Positions 8,241-16,260 of a stretch of DNA of 27,274 bases are shown here, piece by piece. Positions within the stretch are counted from its first letter, which is position 1; each line of letters opens with the position of its first letter. This DNA comes from Tychonema litorale BBK16 (GTDB taxonomy: Bacteria > Cyanobacteriota > Cyanobacteriia > Cyanobacteriales > Microcoleaceae). The notes beneath the pieces are model-generated. The model did not search any database, was not told the DNA's origin, and worked only from the letters and a program-made list of their open reading frames with translations. Location of the stretch: NCBI RefSeq assembly GCF_021648855.1, contig NZ_JAKJHX010000015.1, positions 1 through 27,274 of the forward strand. Direction: 5' to 3'. The translations under genes and the position numbers were made by a program.

Positions 8241-8617
8241 AGTTGGAATTGCATGAGGTATTACTTTTAGAATAGAACAGCTTAAATTCGATCGCCCCTA
8301 GGTTACATTTTTTGATACAACACATTTTCTGAGTGAATGGACAATTATAAAATCGTCACATAGGAGGATAGGATTTATCCTGATTTTCCCGACAATAAAA
8401 GAAGCGTTTAACTGTCCTTGCGCCCTATAGCCCTTGAGCGGTAGGGCCAATTTATTTTTTGGCACAACCCAGTAATATCAATTCCGGTGGTATCGGAATG
8501 ATTTAACCGCGAAGGCGCAAAGGACGCTAAGGAAGAGAAGACAGAGATTAATAATTCCGATGAAGAGAGGATTTGAGATAACAGACTCTTCAGCATAAAA
8601 TGGTTATGCAGCCTAAT
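8241..8617. other. Non-coding stretch with a dispersed repeat
   Basis: I find no gene here. The only short open frames are not protein-like. The stretch includes a second copy of the atatcaattccgg element (8475-8501, with hairpin arms attccg/cggaat), followed by ttaaccgcgaaggcgcaaag, which has the look of another common intergenic repeat. Confidence 0.6.
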
Positions 8618-9169
8618 TTAATTAACATCGTTCCCGATTTTGGCTTCGATCGCTTTTTGGATTTCCTCGATCGCCCTAGCAGCTACAACTTCCGGCAAAT
8701 CACTAACATTTGCACATACTCGCACGTCTGCTTGAGTGTAGAAACGCTCTCGCTCCTTCCACAGAGTTTCTAGCTTTAATTTGATATCCCCTTCGCGCAG
8801 TAGGGGTCGAGTGGTGTCGTTCCGTAGCCGATCGCACAGTTGGTCTACAGGCACATCCAGCCAAACCACTATACCGTGGTGCAGGTAACTCCAATTAGTC
8901 AATCGCAAAATAGTGCCGCCACCCGTAGCAACGACTAAATTTGTATAAGCACACAATTGGCCGAGGACTTTAGTTTCTAATTCTCGAAACTCCTCCTCTC
9001 CTTGATCCGCAAAAATATCTGCGATCGACTGATTAGCAACTTGAGCAATGACTGAATCAGTATCAAAAAAACGATACTTTAATTCCTTTGCCAAAATCCG
9101 CCCTACGGTTGTTTTCCCCACACCCATCATCCCGACGAGATAGAGGTTGGCTCCTCTCAACAAATCCAC
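8618..9169 (-). CDS. aroK: Shikimate kinase
   Basis: AroK phosphorylates shikimate with ATP to shikimate 3-phosphate, the fifth step of the chorismate pathway. The P-loop GMMGVGKTT lies near the N-terminus, followed by the shikimate-binding DTD (FFDTDSVI), FRELE and GGG (VVATGGGTI), and the lid/arginine region RNDTTRPLL. I chose GTG 9169 (183 residues): GGAGG lies 8 nt upstream and the product MDLLRGANLYLVG fits the family. The longer frame from GTG 9220 would overlap the upstream LapA-like gene, whereas the shorter start leaves a 22-nt gap. It is probably the second gene of a two-gene unit. Confidence 0.95.
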   Translation of the reverse strand: MDLLRGANLYLVGMMGVGKTTVGRILAKELKYRFFDTDSVIAQVANQSIADIFADQGEEEFRELETKVLGQLCAYTNLVVATGGGTILRLTNWSYLHHGIVVWLDVPVDQLCDRLRNDTTRPLLREGDIKLKLETLWKERERFYTQADVRVCANVSDLPEVVAARAIEEIQKAIEAKIGNDVN

Positions 9170-9191
9170 AGTCAAATCCTCCGATATTTTA

Positions 9192-10073
9192 CTATTTTTT
9201 GAGGTTAATCGGCCCACCACTAGGGCGATCGTCCTCTAATTCATCACCTTCGTCTAAACCCCAATCTTCCTCATCTTCACTATTATTTTTAGCCACTTCC
9301 TTGACAATTGTTTCAGGAATCGCCGCCTCTTCGGGGGGAACGAGCACCCGATAATCGGCATCGTAGACAGACTCAGTTTGGCCTACCCCGGATTGGCTCG
9401 GATCTCGATAGCCGTAAGAGTAAACTGAGCCTTTCCAGGATTGGCTTTGCGGCTCCTGTTTGGCTTCGTAATCTCTCGGATTTGCCTCTACAACGTCATT
9501 TACGGCAGACGATGAGGGCGATTCGTTTTCAAAGCCCCAATCCTCCTCAGTGCCTTGAGAGTCAATTTTAGAGCCACCTGACACCCAATCGTCCTCATCA
9601 TCAGCGGGAATAGAAGCCCCAGCTTGAGCATAAGTCTTGGCGTTACCAGAGTTTGGGGGTGGCACATCCTGCTGGACAGTCTGAGCATTATAACCAGTGG
9701 GTGTACCGTATTCTGTGCGATATCCAGAAGCAGGCTGAGTTGCGGTATTTCTGGAATTGCGATCGGGTTCAATGTCTGGTTTTCTGGGAAGAGGAGACAC
9801 TGGGTAAGGTGTTCTGTCGTCTTCTGTGAAAGTGTTGCGGCCGTTTTTGCGATCGGTGCGGCCTCGCGGTTGAGATAGGTAATTTGAGAAAGCCAGCAAG
9901 CCAGAAATCAACAAAGATGTGACAACTCCGACTCCGATGGTGAATAAGATCCAGATAGATAATGGCAATGCGGGCGATCGCATTCCCAGAAAAACCAGCG
10001 ACATCGGCTGCACATTTTGTAGGGCAAAAATAGTCAGCCCCACCACAGTTACAAGCAAAAATAAAGCACGCAT
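9192..10073 (-). CDS. LapA-domain membrane protein with long acidic tail
   Basis: A 293-residue protein. Two N-terminal membrane segments (about residues 3-22 and 36-66) form a LapA-like domain: [14 protein letters not shown], then a second hydrophobic helix. LapA (YciS) in E. coli supports lipopolysaccharide assembly together with LapB, but cyanobacterial relatives have not been clearly assigned that role. The remaining 220 or so residues are low-complexity and acidic, with recurring DEDDW and EEDWG motifs (for example [29 protein letters not shown]), probably disordered. The repeated EDW(G/V) units may be binding motifs; this is speculation. The gene is followed after 22 nt by aroK. Confidence 0.8.
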   Translation of the reverse strand: MRALFLLVTVVGLTIFALQNVQPMSLVFLGMRSPALPLSIWILFTIGVGVVTSLLISGLLAFSNYLSQPRGRTDRKNGRNTFTEDDRTPYPVSPLPRKPDIEPDRNSRNTATQPASGYRTEYGTPTGYNAQTVQQDVPPPNSGNAKTYAQAGASIPADDEDDWVSGGSKIDSQGTEEDWGFENESPSSSAVNDVVEANPRDYEAKQEPQSQSWKGSVYSYGYRDPSQSGVGQTESVYDADYRVLVPPEEAAIPETIVKEVAKNNSEDEEDWGLDEGDELEDDRPSGGPINLKK

Positions 10074-10080
10074 AATAATA

Positions 10081-10157
10081 TTGGGAATTGGGAATTGGGA
10101 ATTGGGAATTGGGAATTGGGAATTGGGAATTGGGAATTGGAAATTGGGAATTGGGAA
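10081..10157. repeat. Near-perfect heptamer array (ttgggaa)
   Basis: Eight consecutive identical ttgggaa units (10081-10136) are followed by degenerate ones. This is the most regular STRR-type block in the window. It lies 7 nt upstream of the LapA-like start codon, so it probably sits in or beside that gene's leader region. Confidence 0.9.
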
Positions 10158-10229
10158 GCCGAGGGATTAGGCATTTATTATTAGAAAAACTATTAACTAT
10201 TAACTATATAACTATTAACTATTATCAAT

Positions 10230-10274
10230 GCCATGCCCAATGCCCGATGCCCGATGCCCGATGCCCAATTCCCA
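10230..10274. repeat. Heptamer repeats (gcccgat/gcccaat)
   Basis: Six or so units of tgcccga/tgcccaa, the reverse-complement type of the other heptamer blocks, end a few bases before the ubiX stop codon. The preceding 10188-10225 holds repeats of the type taactat. Confidence 0.8.
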
Positions 10275-10277
10275 TGA

Positions 10278-10904
10278 CTAATGACTTCCTTCGTCTTCCT
10301 TCCAACGTTTGAGAGGAACACAGTCAATGCCCAACTGGTCTAAAGTACGAGCCACCACAAAGTCTACCAAATCTTCAATAGTTTGCGGATTGTGATACCA
10401 AGCAGGAATTGCTGGTACAATTCTAGCTCCCGCTTCCGCCAAGGTAGTCAAATTCCGTAGGTGAATCAAACTAAAAGGCGTTTCCCTAGGTACGATTACC
10501 AATTTTCGCCCTTCCTTAAGCTGAACATCGGCGGCTCTTTCGAGCAAATCCGAACTCAAGCCAGCCGCCAATTTGCCCAGTGTACTCATGCTACAGGGAA
10601 TAATGATCATCCCTTGGGTACGAAAGGAGCCACTAGCAATATTAGCACCGACATCTTGCCACGGATGACAGCGGAGTTTGCCCATTGTGGGGACTCCAGC
10701 TTGTTCCCGCCAGAACTCTTCTTGAAGCGTCGGTTCTGAGGGCATTCGGATGTTCTGTTCGCTTTGCCAAACCATGTAGGTAGATTTCGATGCTACCAGT
10801 TCGACGGCGCGATCGGCTTCCAAGAGATATTTCAGAGTTCGCACGGCGTAAATCAGTCCTGATGCTCCGGTAACTCCTACAATTAGGGGATAGTTATTAG
10901 TCAT
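10278..10904 (-). CDS. ubiX: Flavin prenyltransferase UbiX
   Basis: UbiX attaches a dimethylallyl group to FMN to make prenylated FMN, the cofactor of UbiD-type decarboxylases. In cyanobacteria this serves decarboxylation of a 4-hydroxybenzoate-derived precursor in plastoquinone synthesis. The 208-residue protein begins with the FMN-binding [13 protein letters not shown] and contains [25 protein letters not shown] and [14 protein letters not shown], all diagnostic of the family. The length is normal. No ubiD is present in the window. It lies downstream of the RNB exoribonuclease gene on the same strand, but a 280-bp repeat-rich gap separates them. Confidence 0.96.
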
Positions 10905-10940
10905 TAGTTAATTGTTAATTGTTATTTGACTGTTGTTAGT

Positions 10941-11068
10941 AAGGAATGATAATTAAATAACTTGCATTTTATGTAGGTTGGGTTGAAGCATGAAACCCAA
11001 CGCCACGCTTGATTGTTGGGTTTCATGCTTCAACCCAACCTACGAAAGTTATTTAATCCACGATCCTT
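10941..11068. repeat. 128-bp nested inverted repeat, MITE-like
   Basis: The inner arms 10973-11001 and 11015-11043 are 29-nt perfect reverse complements. A second perfect pair of 11 nt (10952-10962 with 11047-11057) and an outer imperfect pair beginning aagga and ending tcctt extend the symmetry to the whole span. A 16-nt direct repeat, tgactgttgttagtaa, lies on both sides (10927-10942 and 11076-11091). There is no coding capacity. The layout resembles a non-autonomous mobile element. Confidence 0.8.
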
Positions 11069-11184
11069 AATTAGTTGACTGTTGTTAGTAATTAGTTAAC
11101 GATATTACTGGTTATTTGTTACTGGTTATTTGCAGGAAATAACCAATAACTAATAACTAATGACCAATGACTAATAACTAATGA

Positions 11185-13554
11185 CTATTCATCATCATCA
11201 AAAGCTTGACTGCCGCCACCAACTGCAACTAAATCAATTTGCTGGCGATAGTAGTCTACACTCTTGACTTGAACTTCTACCCGATCGCCCAAACGGTACT
11301 GATTACGGTTTTTGCGCCCCACCAAAGTTTGTTGGCGCGATCGATATTCATACCAATCATCCTTCAGCGAAGAAACGTGCACCAACCCTTCAACTCGCAG
11401 AATTTCACTCTCCGGTGGCCGCACTTCAATTTCCACAAAGAAACCGTAAGACTGAACACCTGTAATTAAACCCTGGAAAGTTTGCCCGGTGCGCTCTTTC
11501 ATCAATCCCGTTTTCTTCAATCCCTGCAAATCGCTTTCAGCATCCTCAGCAACTCTTTCGCGTTCCGTCAAATGAACCACCAGCGATGCGAACTCCGTCT
11601 CAAATTCGTGGTGTAAATCTGGGGGGAGGACGTTCCAAGTAATTTGGCCGTGACAGGAAGAATGGCGCAGGTTGACTTTTTCCTTCGCCCGTGTTGTGCG
11701 GCTACTACGGCCTTGTTCCAACACTGTTTGCAACAATCGCAGCACCAGTAAATCTGCATAGCGGGACAGCGGTGAAGTGCAGCGCGTGTAACCATCTTGC
11801 AGCGCTAAACCGAAGTGTGGCTTAGGAGTTGTGCTGTAAACAGCGGGCTTCATGGTGTCTTCCAGCAGGTACGTGAGAACTCTCTCTGACTTCAATCCGG
11901 CAAACTGCTGGGTAAATCGCTGAAAGTCAAAAGGCAGAACTTCCTCTTCGTTTTCTAGATACAGTTCGCCTCCGAGGTTGTTGGAGAGTTTGATGAACTC
12001 TTGAATGTCGGCCGGATCTGGCATGGGTTGGACACGGTAAATTCCGGGGACTCCCAAGGCTTGCAGGTGGGTGGCTACGGCTTGGTTGGCTAGTACAACT
12101 AATTCAGATACGGCTGACTGGGCAGGGGGAGCGATCGCAAATGCTCCTAATTCCCCTTCGTCGTCGAAGTGAGAGTTGGCATCGGGCAGATTTAGTTCAA
12201 AAGCTCCACGCTTGAGTCGCACCTGTCTGACGGCGGCTGAGGCTGCGAAGACTTGATTCAGGAAAGGACAAATGGCGGAGGATAAAGGGTGAACTGTGGA
12301 TGCCGATCCAGATTCGAGAATTGTTTCAGCTTCTGGATAGCTGAGTTGGCAGTCTACTTGAATGATGCTGGTTTGAATTTCGTATTCTACCAGTTCCCCT
12401 GATTCGTCTATGGTGAGGATGACGCTGAATGTTGGCCGTTCGACATCGGGAATCAGAGAGGAGCGATCGTCTAAGAGGATTTCTGGCAACACGGCGATGA
12501 TTTTGTCTCCCAGATGGGGTGCGGTGCCTCGCTTGCGGGCTTCGCGGTCGATCGGGGTTTCTGGTTGCACATACTCGGCCGCGTCGGCGATGTGAATTCC
12601 GACTTGCCAACCTCCCGATTTGAGGGTTTCAATGGATAAAGCCCGTTCGACTGGTGGATCGGACAGGAATGAGGCTGGGTCAAATTCGTTTGGTATGGCG
12701 TCGGAGAAATCTTCCTCTGGGGTTTCTGGGACGTCATTGTCGTTGTTGGTTGTGCCTAGTTCATTTTTGGCAAAGGTAATTGTGAGGATATCCCGCAAAT
12801 CTAGGCGTTTTTTGATATCGGTTTTTTTGAGTTTGCTGGGCAGATTTTCGGCTGCTTTGATGACGGAGGCTGGGAACGATCGCGGTAAGTCGTGTTTGCA
12901 GCATACGATATCGAGGTCGTCGGCGGCTTCGGCATCGGAACCGAGTACCTGCACTACTTTTCCGACTGGGCGATGGGTGCCGAGGGGATAGCGTTTGACT
13001 TCGACGTGGACTAAATGGTCGATCGCCTCTTGGAGATTTGTACCATTTGCCAGTAAGTCTAGTTCAAACAACAGGCGATCGTCCAGGGGAATTGCTCTGT
13101 AGCTGACGCGGCCGGTGGGGGTGGAAGTTTGCTTGACTCTGGCGAGTACCGAGGGGTTGGCGCGTTCGAGTATCAGCATAACTTCACCTTCGGGCGATCG
13201 GCGGCGACTACCTTCTTTGATGATTCTGACTAAAACTCGATCGCCATTCCAAGCTGTCGAGAGATGACTTTCCCGCACATAAACGTCTTCCGAGCCTTCA
13301 GCATCTTGAATTGCAAAGCAAAATCCTTTGCTCGAACAGCGCAGTTTTGCTTCTACCACATCGTCTTCTGTGACTCGGCGATATCGACCTTTGTCTTTGA
13401 CTAAAATGCCAATTTTCTCTAGAGCTTCTAAGGCGATTTGAAGTTTGAGTTGACTGGTGACATCATTGCAATCGAGTTTTTTCTCTAATGCTTTGGGAGC
13501 CACTAATTTGTCTTCTGTAAAATTTGCCAACAGTGCAGCGATAGAAAATTCCAT
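11185..13554 (-). CDS. RNB-family exoribonuclease (RNase II/R-like) with divergent active site
   Basis: This 789-residue protein has RNase II/R organisation: an N-terminal helix-turn-helix-like region and cold-shock domain (about 1-135), a second OB region, an RNB domain (about 250-610), and a C-terminal S1 domain (about 690-778). RNB landmarks are clear: GGWQVGIHIADAAEYV (315-329), DREARKRGT and TSPLSRYADLL (593-602). However, the Asp-rich catalytic motif expected just before GGW is not recognisable. There is instead a low-complexity stretch (about 262-305) ending VERALSIE, and the Arg of the SPIR motif is Ser (S597). Enzymes of this family degrade RNA 3' to 5'; activity here is doubtful on sequence grounds. 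The start at 13554 has GAGG about 12 nt upstream. Confidence 0.88.
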   Translation of the reverse strand: MEFSIAALLANFTEDKLVAPKALEKKLDCNDVTSQLKLQIALEALEKIGILVKDKGRYRRVTEDDVVEAKLRCSSKGFCFAIQDAEGSEDVYVRESHLSTAWNGDRVLVRIIKEGSRRRSPEGEVMLILERANPSVLARVKQTSTPTGRVSYRAIPLDDRLLFELDLLANGTNLQEAIDHLVHVEVKRYPLGTHRPVGKVVQVLGSDAEAADDLDIVCCKHDLPRSFPASVIKAAENLPSKLKKTDIKKRLDLRDILTITFAKNELGTTNNDNDVPETPEEDFSDAIPNEFDPASFLSDPPVERALSIETLKSGGWQVGIHIADAAEYVQPETPIDREARKRGTAPHLGDKIIAVLPEILLDDRSSLIPDVERPTFSVILTIDESGELVEYEIQTSIIQVDCQLSYPEAETILESGSASTVHPLSSAICPFLNQVFAASAAVRQVRLKRGAFELNLPDANSHFDDEGELGAFAIAPPAQSAVSELVVLANQAVATHLQALGVPGIYRVQPMPDPADIQEFIKLSNNLGGELYLENEEEVLPFDFQRFTQQFAGLKSERVLTYLLEDTMKPAVYSTTPKPHFGLALQDGYTRCTSPLSRYADLLVLRLLQTVLEQGRSSRTTRAKEKVNLRHSSCHGQITWNVLPPDLHHEFETEFASLVVHLTERERVAEDAESDLQGLKKTGLMKERTGQTFQGLITGVQSYGFFVEIEVRPPESEILRVEGLVHVSSLKDDWYEYRSRQQTLVGRKNRNQYRLGDRVEVQVKSVDYYRQQIDLVAVGGGSQAFDDDE

Positions 13555-14030
13555 GTAGCGATTGATCCTCTTTTTTCCAGCAATTTAGTCTAATTTTGGC
13601 GAAATCTACCACGCCCTTTCCCGCCTTTGCAGTGCTTGCACCCCTAGATCGGGCGCGTTTTAGTAAGTTTAGACAAGCACAGCCGCCTAGTTTGAGCGTG
13701 GGGATTTTTTGTCAAATTCTCTCCCGGCATCAATGGCGACCAATTTTCTGCTGTCTGTCTTCAACTGACTTCTGACGGTGCAGAAAACTGTCTGTTACCC
13801 TTACTACTTTTGCTTAGTTGGTTTGTCATTTCCGATAGTAGGTAGAAATGACGCCCGGTGGCTGTTAGCTTAAACCGCAAGATGTGAGATGGTTGAGTGG
13901 CGTGAAAGGTTACGCAGATGATTCACCTTTAATTTATTGTATGTTGAATAGGTGATTTGCGAAAAATGTTTTCTCTGGTCTGTACTACACTTATCTTATA
14001 GGCTCCCTTTGGTTTCGGGGTCAAAAAATT
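13555..14030. other. 476-bp non-coding region between divergent genes
   Basis: This stretch separates the RNB gene (-) from the next gene (+) and must hold both promoters. I see no tRNA, known RNA or long repeat. There is a weak hairpin (cacct near 13925, aggtg near 13951) and several T-runs. The length is unusual for this gene-dense window, so a small RNA or a long 5' leader is possible. Confidence 0.4.
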
Positions 14031-15041
14031 ATGTTTGCTCAATTTCGTGCTATTTATCCCACTGGACAGTTAATCTGTGAATTGCTGACTGTTCATCACG
14101 GTAAATTTGTGGTTCGCTCTCTGGTTCAGGTTGACGGCAAAACTCTCGCTACGGGTATGTCGGCTGCTGAGTCGATTGAGGAGGCTGAAGACCGTGCCCG
14201 GTTGCGTGCGATCGCCCTTCTCGGACTTGATGATGCTGCTAAACCTGCGATCGTCGCCCCTGTTTCTCCTTCTCCCGTGGCTGTTGTTCCCGTGGCTGTT
14301 CCCGTGGCTGTTCCCATGGCTGTTCCCGTGGTTGCTCCTGTTGTGGTTGCTCCTGTTGCCCCTGTTCCAGTTCCGGTAGCTACTCCCGCTCCCGTGGCTG
14401 CTCCTGTCTTAGAACTGCCTATCACCACTGACAATTTTGCCATATCACATCAGAGCAGTTTTGTCAATACTCAATCGCCATTAATCGAAGAGCCGATCGC
14501 ACCAGCCCCAATACCAGAACCTTTGCCACCAATGGTCGATCGATCTGTGGCAGGATCTAGACAGGAATTCGACTCTGACGCTTGGCTTTCTTCCAGCTAC
14601 GGCGCACCGATTCAGGAACCTTCCATACCAACGACTAGCCAAACTGAATTTTTACCCGTAGCAGCCGAAGTCAGGGAGTTGCAACCAATATCTGTTGGGA
14701 TTCCCAGTGATGCGATCGAGGATATTTCTGAAACGATCGCCCAAATAGAGGCAATCCTCAAGCGCTTGAAATGGACTAAAAAACAAGAAAGTGACTGTCT
14801 GCAACAAAGTTACGGCAAAATGTCCCAGGGAATTCTGTCTGCGGCAGAGTTGATAGACTTCCTAGATTATGTCCAAATTTACAGCAAAACCACTGATGAA
14901 ATTAAGCGTTTGAGTTGGAGTCCGAGTCAAGGAAAGGATTATCTCAAACAAGCTTACGGTAAAGAAGCACGGCACTTTTTGAGTAAAGAAGAATTGCTCG
15001 ATTTCCTGCAATATCTCGAATCTTTGCCATCTGATAACTAA
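14031..15041 (+). CDS. Protein with compact N-terminal domain, Ala/Pro/Val linker and two C-terminal YGK repeats
   Basis: I do not recognise a characterised family. The 336-residue protein starts with a compact alpha/beta domain (about 1-68: FRAIYPTGQLICELL, then KFVVRSLVQVDGKTLATG, then an EEAEDRARLRAIALLGL helix). The order of strands then helix loosely resembles a small nucleic-acid-binding fold, but this is only an impression. A long Ala/Pro/Val linker (about 70-130) is encoded partly by 12-nt tandem repeats of cccgtggctgtt (14274-14326). The C-terminus holds two similar units of about 40 residues (242-281 and 290-330) with the pattern KRL.W...Q..D.L.Q.YGK.....LS..EL.DFL.Y. It converges on clpP. 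No Shine-Dalgarno sequence precedes the ATG. Confidence 0.8.
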   Translation: MFAQFRAIYPTGQLICELLTVHHGKFVVRSLVQVDGKTLATGMSAAESIEEAEDRARLRAIALLGLDDAAKPAIVAPVSPSPVAVVPVAVPVAVPMAVPVVAPVVVAPVAPVPVPVATPAPVAAPVLELPITTDNFAISHQSSFVNTQSPLIEEPIAPAPIPEPLPPMVDRSVAGSRQEFDSDAWLSSSYGAPIQEPSIPTTSQTEFLPVAAEVRELQPISVGIPSDAIEDISETIAQIEAILKRLKWTKKQESDCLQQSYGKMSQGILSAAELIDFLDYVQIYSKTTDEIKRLSWSPSQGKDYLKQAYGKEARHFLSKEELLDFLQYLESLPSDN

Positions 15042-15106
15042 GCAGGGTGGATTCATTATCAAAAAAACGATGATGGGGAATCAGACCCACCCCTAGGGCG
15101 TGTTTT

Positions 15107-15205
15107 CAAACCCGGAGATCCCCCCTAGCCCCCCTTAATAAGGGGGGGACAAGATCACTCAAAGTCCCCCTTAATAAGGGGGATTTACGGGGATCTCCGG
15201 GTTTG
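15107..15205. repeat. Inverted repeat with two inner palindromes
   Basis: Perfect 17-nt outer arms (15107-15123 caaacccggagatcccc and its complement 15189-15205) enclose two copies of a palindrome centred on ccccccttaataagggggg (about 15129-15148) and cccccttaataaggggg (about 15165-15182). It lies between two convergent genes, 16 nt from the clpP stop, and could end transcription from both sides. It also looks like a dispersed non-coding element. Confidence 0.8.
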
Positions 15206-15220
15206 ATTGGAAAGTGTAAT

Positions 15221-15829
15221 TTAGGCGACGGCCGCGATCGGGCGAATTGCAGAAGGACGGCGATCGATCACTTGATCCACCAAACCATATTCCTTAGCTT
15301 CCTCAGCCGACATAAAGAAATCCCGTTCGGTATCTTCTTCAATGCGCGAAAGCGGCTGGCCGGTATGATCTGCCAAAAATCCGTTCAGACGGCGTTTGTG
15401 GTACAAAATCTCCTTCGCCTGAATTTCAATATCCGTTGCTTGTCCCTGAGCACCACCGAGAGGTTGGTGGATCATAATCCGGGTGTGAGGCAGACTCATA
15501 CGCTTGCCTTTAGCACCCGCACTCAACAGAAAAGCGCCCATGCTGGCTGCCAAACCGAGGCAAATGGTGCAAACATCGGGGCGGATGTGGTTCATGGTGT
15601 CAAAAATGCCCATACCTGCTGACACCGAACCCCCTGGGGAGTTGATATAGAGGTAAATATCTTTTTCTGGGTCTTCAGCGTCTAAAAATAGCAATTGGGC
15701 AACAATCAGGTTAGCCAAGTCTGAGTCTACCTGTTGGCCCAAGAAGACGATGCGATCGCGCAGAAGTCGCGAGTAAATGTCAAAGGCGCGTTCGCCACGA
15801 CCGGATTGTTCTATAACTGTTGGGATCAT
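15221..15829 (-). CDS. clpP: ATP-dependent Clp protease proteolytic subunit
   Basis: ClpP is the serine peptidase ring of the Clp machinery, fed by ClpC or ClpX. The 202-residue sequence keeps the catalytic triad: S96 in [10 protein letters not shown]121 in [10 protein letters not shown] and D170 in [20 protein letters not shown]. The oligomerisation strand INSPGGSV is intact. It begins [23 protein letters not shown], the usual mature-like N-terminus with little or no propeptide. No clpR or clpX is next to it, which fits the stand-alone ClpP1-type gene of cyanobacteria better than the paralogues that pair with clpR or clpX; this assignment is inferred from context. No Shine-Dalgarno sequence is evident. 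Confidence 0.96.
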   Translation of the reverse strand: MIPTVIEQSGRGERAFDIYSRLLRDRIVFLGQQVDSDLANLIVAQLLFLDAEDPEKDIYLYINSPGGSVSAGMGIFDTMNHIRPDVCTICLGLAASMGAFLLSAGAKGKRMSLPHTRIMIHQPLGGAQGQATDIEIQAKEILYHKRRLNGFLADHTGQPLSRIEEDTERDFFMSAEEAKEYGLVDQVIDRRPSAIRPIAAVA

Positions 15830-15990
15830 TGACGGGGCCTGCCTATTTACGTCTCTATGTTTTAATTTTAGCGGGTGGGGCTGATTTGTAGTTACGGATT
15901 CCCGGCGGGCGATGGCGTTCCGCCCCGCAAGCTACGGCTTTTAGGTACAAAATCCTTAATTTGGCGTGGATTTCAGGTATTTGGGCGATC

Positions 15991-16260
15991 TTATTTTCTG
16001 GATTGAACGACTGCGATCGCTTGTTCACGTCTGACACTAGGGAAATGGTCGAGAAACTCGTCCACGGAATCACCTGCTTCAAGATAGTCAAATAGGGTTT
16101 TGATGGGGACGCGAGTACCAGTAAAGACAGGAGTTCCACCTAAAATGTCGGGGTCACTATGAAAGATACTAACTGCATATTCCAAAGAAAAGGCTGTTAC
16201 ATCAAGACAATCTTTTTCACTCCAGGTATCAGTTTGCTCGAAGGATTTGTTAGTTTCCAT
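15991..16260 (-). CDS. DUF433 domain protein (antitoxin-like)
   Basis: An 89-residue protein. The DUF433 core spans about residues 30-85, with the characteristic DPDILGGTPVFTGTRVPIKTLFDYLEAGDSVDEFL. DUF433 proteins have a winged-helix/VapB-like fold and are commonly encoded just before a DUF5615 PIN-like toxin. No such toxin is readable in the 160 bp downstream, so this copy seems solitary. I chose ATG 16260, which has GGGGA about 8 nt upstream; ATG 16290 would add ten residues. The start overlaps the end of the upstream PARG-like gene by 11 nt, so the two are probably translated together. The C-terminus (VVQSRK) is shorter than usual. Confidence 0.85.
   Translation of the reverse strand: METNKSFEQTDTWSEKDCLDVTAFSLEYAVSIFHSDPDILGGTPVFTGTRVPIKTLFDYLEAGDSVDEFLDHFPSVRREQAIAVVQSRK

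Noticed and set aside
8408..8596. 62-residue minus-strand frame
   Set aside because: It spans a dispersed repeat, has no start signal and no protein-like composition.
10088..10312. Plus-strand frame made of GIGNWEL repeats
   Set aside because: It is a direct translation of the ttgggaa heptamers.
14126..14443. Minus-strand frame rich in TGTATG
   Set aside because: It is the antisense of the Ala/Pro/Val linker of the 14031 gene.
15855..16139. Possible toxin gene paired with DUF433
   Set aside because: The frame overlaps the DUF433 gene and does not resemble a DUF5615 or PIN-type protein.
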